Positions 62,695-64,000 of a DNA stretch of 64,000 bases are shown here, one piece after another. Both the position numbers and the translations under genes were made by a program. Numbering within the stretch: position 1 is the first letter of the stretch; each line of letters opens with the position of its first letter. The notes beneath the pieces are model-generated. The model was given only the letters and a program-made list of their open reading frames with translations, did not search any database and was not told the origin of the DNA. The DNA comes from Maribellus sediminis. Its GTDB lineage: Bacteria; Bacteroidota; Bacteroidia; Bacteroidales; Prolixibacteraceae. The stretch spans positions 62,001 to 126,000 of the forward strand of contig NZ_WXUB01000002.1 in NCBI RefSeq assembly GCF_011799805.1, written 5' to 3'.

Positions 62695-63882
62695 ATGACA
62701 AAATTGGAAAGATATATAGAAGATAAACGCTTTGTAAAATGGGTGTTTCTGCCCGATACAGAAGTGAAACACTACTACGCCAAGTACTTTCGGAAGCATC
62801 CTGAAGAAAAGGAGGAAATGGTAAAATTGCGCGATCAACTCCGCTGCCTCGAATTCTCGAACAAATCGTATGCGACCGAACTGCCTGAAAATATTTTCAG
62901 AAAAATACAGGCTGATATTATTGAACTCGAATCAAGCAAAAAATCACAGATCAGAATCCTGTCAGTATTAAAATATGCAGCCATAGCTGTATTGCTTTTG
63001 TCTACCGGATTTTTTGCCAACTTCTTTGCGGGTGGAAATAGTAGCGGTCATCAGTTTTCAGAGGATCTGCTACTGATAGGAACCATGGTTGAGCCCAGGC
63101 TTTACCTGTCGGACGGAAGTAGTGTGATCGTTCCCGGGCCTGACTACGAAGTCAGTTATGCTCAGGCTAACAAAATAATTGTTGGGCACGATACCATTGA
63201 GGTAAACCGACTGAAAAAGAATGACCGGGGAAAAGATGCCCTTGTTGTTTCTTATGGCAGAAAAGTAAAGTTGGTGTTGCCCGACCACAGCGAGGTGTGG
63301 GTGAATTCTGGTAGCCGTCTCATTTTTTCACACAACTTCGAATCTAAAATACGTGAAGTTTTTCTTTCGGGAGAGGGGTATTTCGATGTGGAAAAAAATC
63401 CTGAGCAACCATTTTACGTGCGCACAACTGCTATGGCAGTAAAAGTGTTGGGTACCGAATTTAATGTGTCGGCTTATCCTGAAAATGAGACCATTGAAGC
63501 GGTTTTGGAAAAAGGCAGCGTTCAGATTGAAGAGAATGACCGGATGTGGTTTGGTAAAAAAGCGGTACTTGTTCCCAACCAAAGAGCATCTTTCGATAAG
63601 CAAACCCACGAAATTAAAATAGCAGAAGTTGAACACGAAAATTATACCCTTTGGAAAGAGGGGCTGGTTACCATCGACGATGAAACACTCGACGATGTTT
63701 TCGGAAAAATTGAACGGTATTTCAATATAGATATCAAGATTGCGGACAGGGAAAAAATTGATATGCAGATCTCCGGGAAACTCGACTTTAATGTCGGGCG
63801 CGAACGGGTATTTGAATACATAGAGAAACTTACTGATGGTAAGTTCACTGAAATCGGACCTGCTAAATACAAGTTTGAATGA
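62695..63882 (+). CDS. FecR-family anti-sigma factor
   Basis: This 395-residue inner-membrane protein has a cytoplasmic sigma-binding N-terminal region (~1-95), one transmembrane helix (~99-118), the periplasmic FecR domain (DGSSVIVPGPDYEVSY, VLPDHSEVWVNSGSRLIF, GEGYFDVEKNPEQPFYVRTT, VLGTEFNVSAYPE) and a C-terminal DUF4974-type domain. It should receive the signal from the N-terminal extension of a SusC partner and release the sigma factor. All domains are present and the length is typical. Confidence 0.93.
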   Translation: MTKLERYIEDKRFVKWVFLPDTEVKHYYAKYFRKHPEEKEEMVKLRDQLRCLEFSNKSYATELPENIFRKIQADIIELESSKKSQIRILSVLKYAAIAVLLLSTGFFANFFAGGNSSGHQFSEDLLLIGTMVEPRLYLSDGSSVIVPGPDYEVSYAQANKIIVGHDTIEVNRLKKNDRGKDALVVSYGRKVKLVLPDHSEVWVNSGSRLIFSHNFESKIREVFLSGEGYFDVEKNPEQPFYVRTTAMAVKVLGTEFNVSAYPENETIEAVLEKGSVQIEENDRMWFGKKAVLVPNQRASFDKQTHEIKIAEVEHENYTLWKEGLVTIDDETLDDVFGKIERYFNIDIKIADREKIDMQISGKLDFNVGRERVFEYIEKLTDGKFTEIGPAKYKFE

Positions 63883-63887
63883 AAAGA

Positions 63888-63917
63888 AGCCGGGAAATGG
63901 TGGCTCATCTCCCGGCT
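63888..63917 (+). terminator. hairpin after the anti-sigma gene, possible attenuator
   Basis: AGCCGGGA (63888-63895) pairs perfectly with TCCCGGCT (63910-63917) around a 14-base loop. No T-run follows, so it is more likely a partial terminator or RNA-processing hairpin that separates regulator and transporter expression. Confidence 0.45.
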
Positions 63918-63973
63918 GAAATTAGTTACATATTAAACCTATTTACATTTAATAATTACTAACAATCAAATGT

Positions 63974-64000
63974 ATGAAAAATGAACTAAAAACTATCTTC
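63974..64000 (+). CDS. start of next gene, probably SusC-type transporter (partial)
   Basis: Nine codons (MKNELKTIF) remain before the window ends. Position right after a sigma/FecR pair makes a SusC/RagA TonB-dependent transporter by far the likeliest product, but the sequence itself cannot show it. Confidence 0.4.

Noticed and set aside
1-64000. Intact tRNA, rRNA, insertion sequence, prophage or riboswitch
   Set aside because: None could be supported on either strand; only tRNA fragments and repeats were found.

Overview
The window comes from a Bacteroidota chromosome, most likely a polysaccharide-degrading member of the Marinilabiliales/Prolixibacteraceae type. This rests on SusC/SusD pairs, a hybrid two-component regulator, type IX secretion (T9SS) sorting tails on secreted glycosidases, TAnnTTTG-type -7 boxes and FecR/ECF-sigma switches. 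The genus is not provable from the window. No intact tRNA, rRNA, transposase, integrase or CRISPR array was found.

Layout. (1) 1-15.2 kb is mostly housekeeping: the end of an ADP-forming acyl-CoA synthetase, an M1 peptidase, HupE-like and DUF6702-like genes, eIF1/SUI1-like and TrmO genes, PBP1A, DUF456, CPBP and GtrA membrane proteins, a beta-barrel plus IPT/Kelch lipoprotein pair, and ArfB. (2) 15.2-18.7 kb is a redox block: a Crp/Fnr regulator divergent from NifX-like, CX6C thioredoxin-like, thioredoxin reductase, OsmC and membrane-anchored thioredoxin genes. (3) 18.9-25.8 kb holds a BBE-type flavo-oxidase, a TPR lipoprotein, a PQQ-type propeller lipoprotein, a heme-binding DUF3365 protein and a Tat-exported Gfo/Idh/MocA oxidoreductase. 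(4) 25.85-29.5 kb is a scarred accessory stretch. Two diverged direct repeats, each a terminator hairpin plus a tRNA 3'-end-like relic, bracket a polysaccharide lyase, a GH16 enzyme and an ankyrin lipoprotein; a truncated, frameshifted regulator fragment follows.

(5) 29.9-45.2 kb is a complete fructan (levan/inulin) utilisation locus: MFS sugar porter, PfkB fructokinase, SusC, SusD, a surface glycan-binding protein, two GH32 enzymes and a hybrid two-component system with a periplasmic sugar-binding sensor. The gene content matches the known Bacteroides fructan locus. A degenerate elongator-Met/Ile2-like tRNA fragment lies just beyond it. (6) 45.3-61.9 kb looks like a pectin side-chain locus. 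A DeoR-type repressor sits behind an array of TTTCGAAA-like sites and precedes an FGGY kinase, a FucI-fold aldose isomerase and a two-subunit transketolase, which together resemble an isomerase/kinase/transketolase route such as D-apiose via apulose-4-phosphate. Then come two PL1-like pectate lyases, the first fused in frame to half of a ribose-type substrate-binding protein. On the opposite strand is an operon of an NCS1-family transporter, a small membrane protein, a GH78 rhamnosidase and a GH127 arabinofuranosidase. (7) 62.0-64.0 kb has an ECF sigma factor, a FecR anti-sigma factor and the first codons of the next gene, probably a SusC.

The items most worth a second look are the substrate-binding-protein/pectate-lyase chimera, the isomerase/kinase/split-transketolase cassette with its operator array, and the tRNA-relic scars with a decayed regulator next to the fructan locus.
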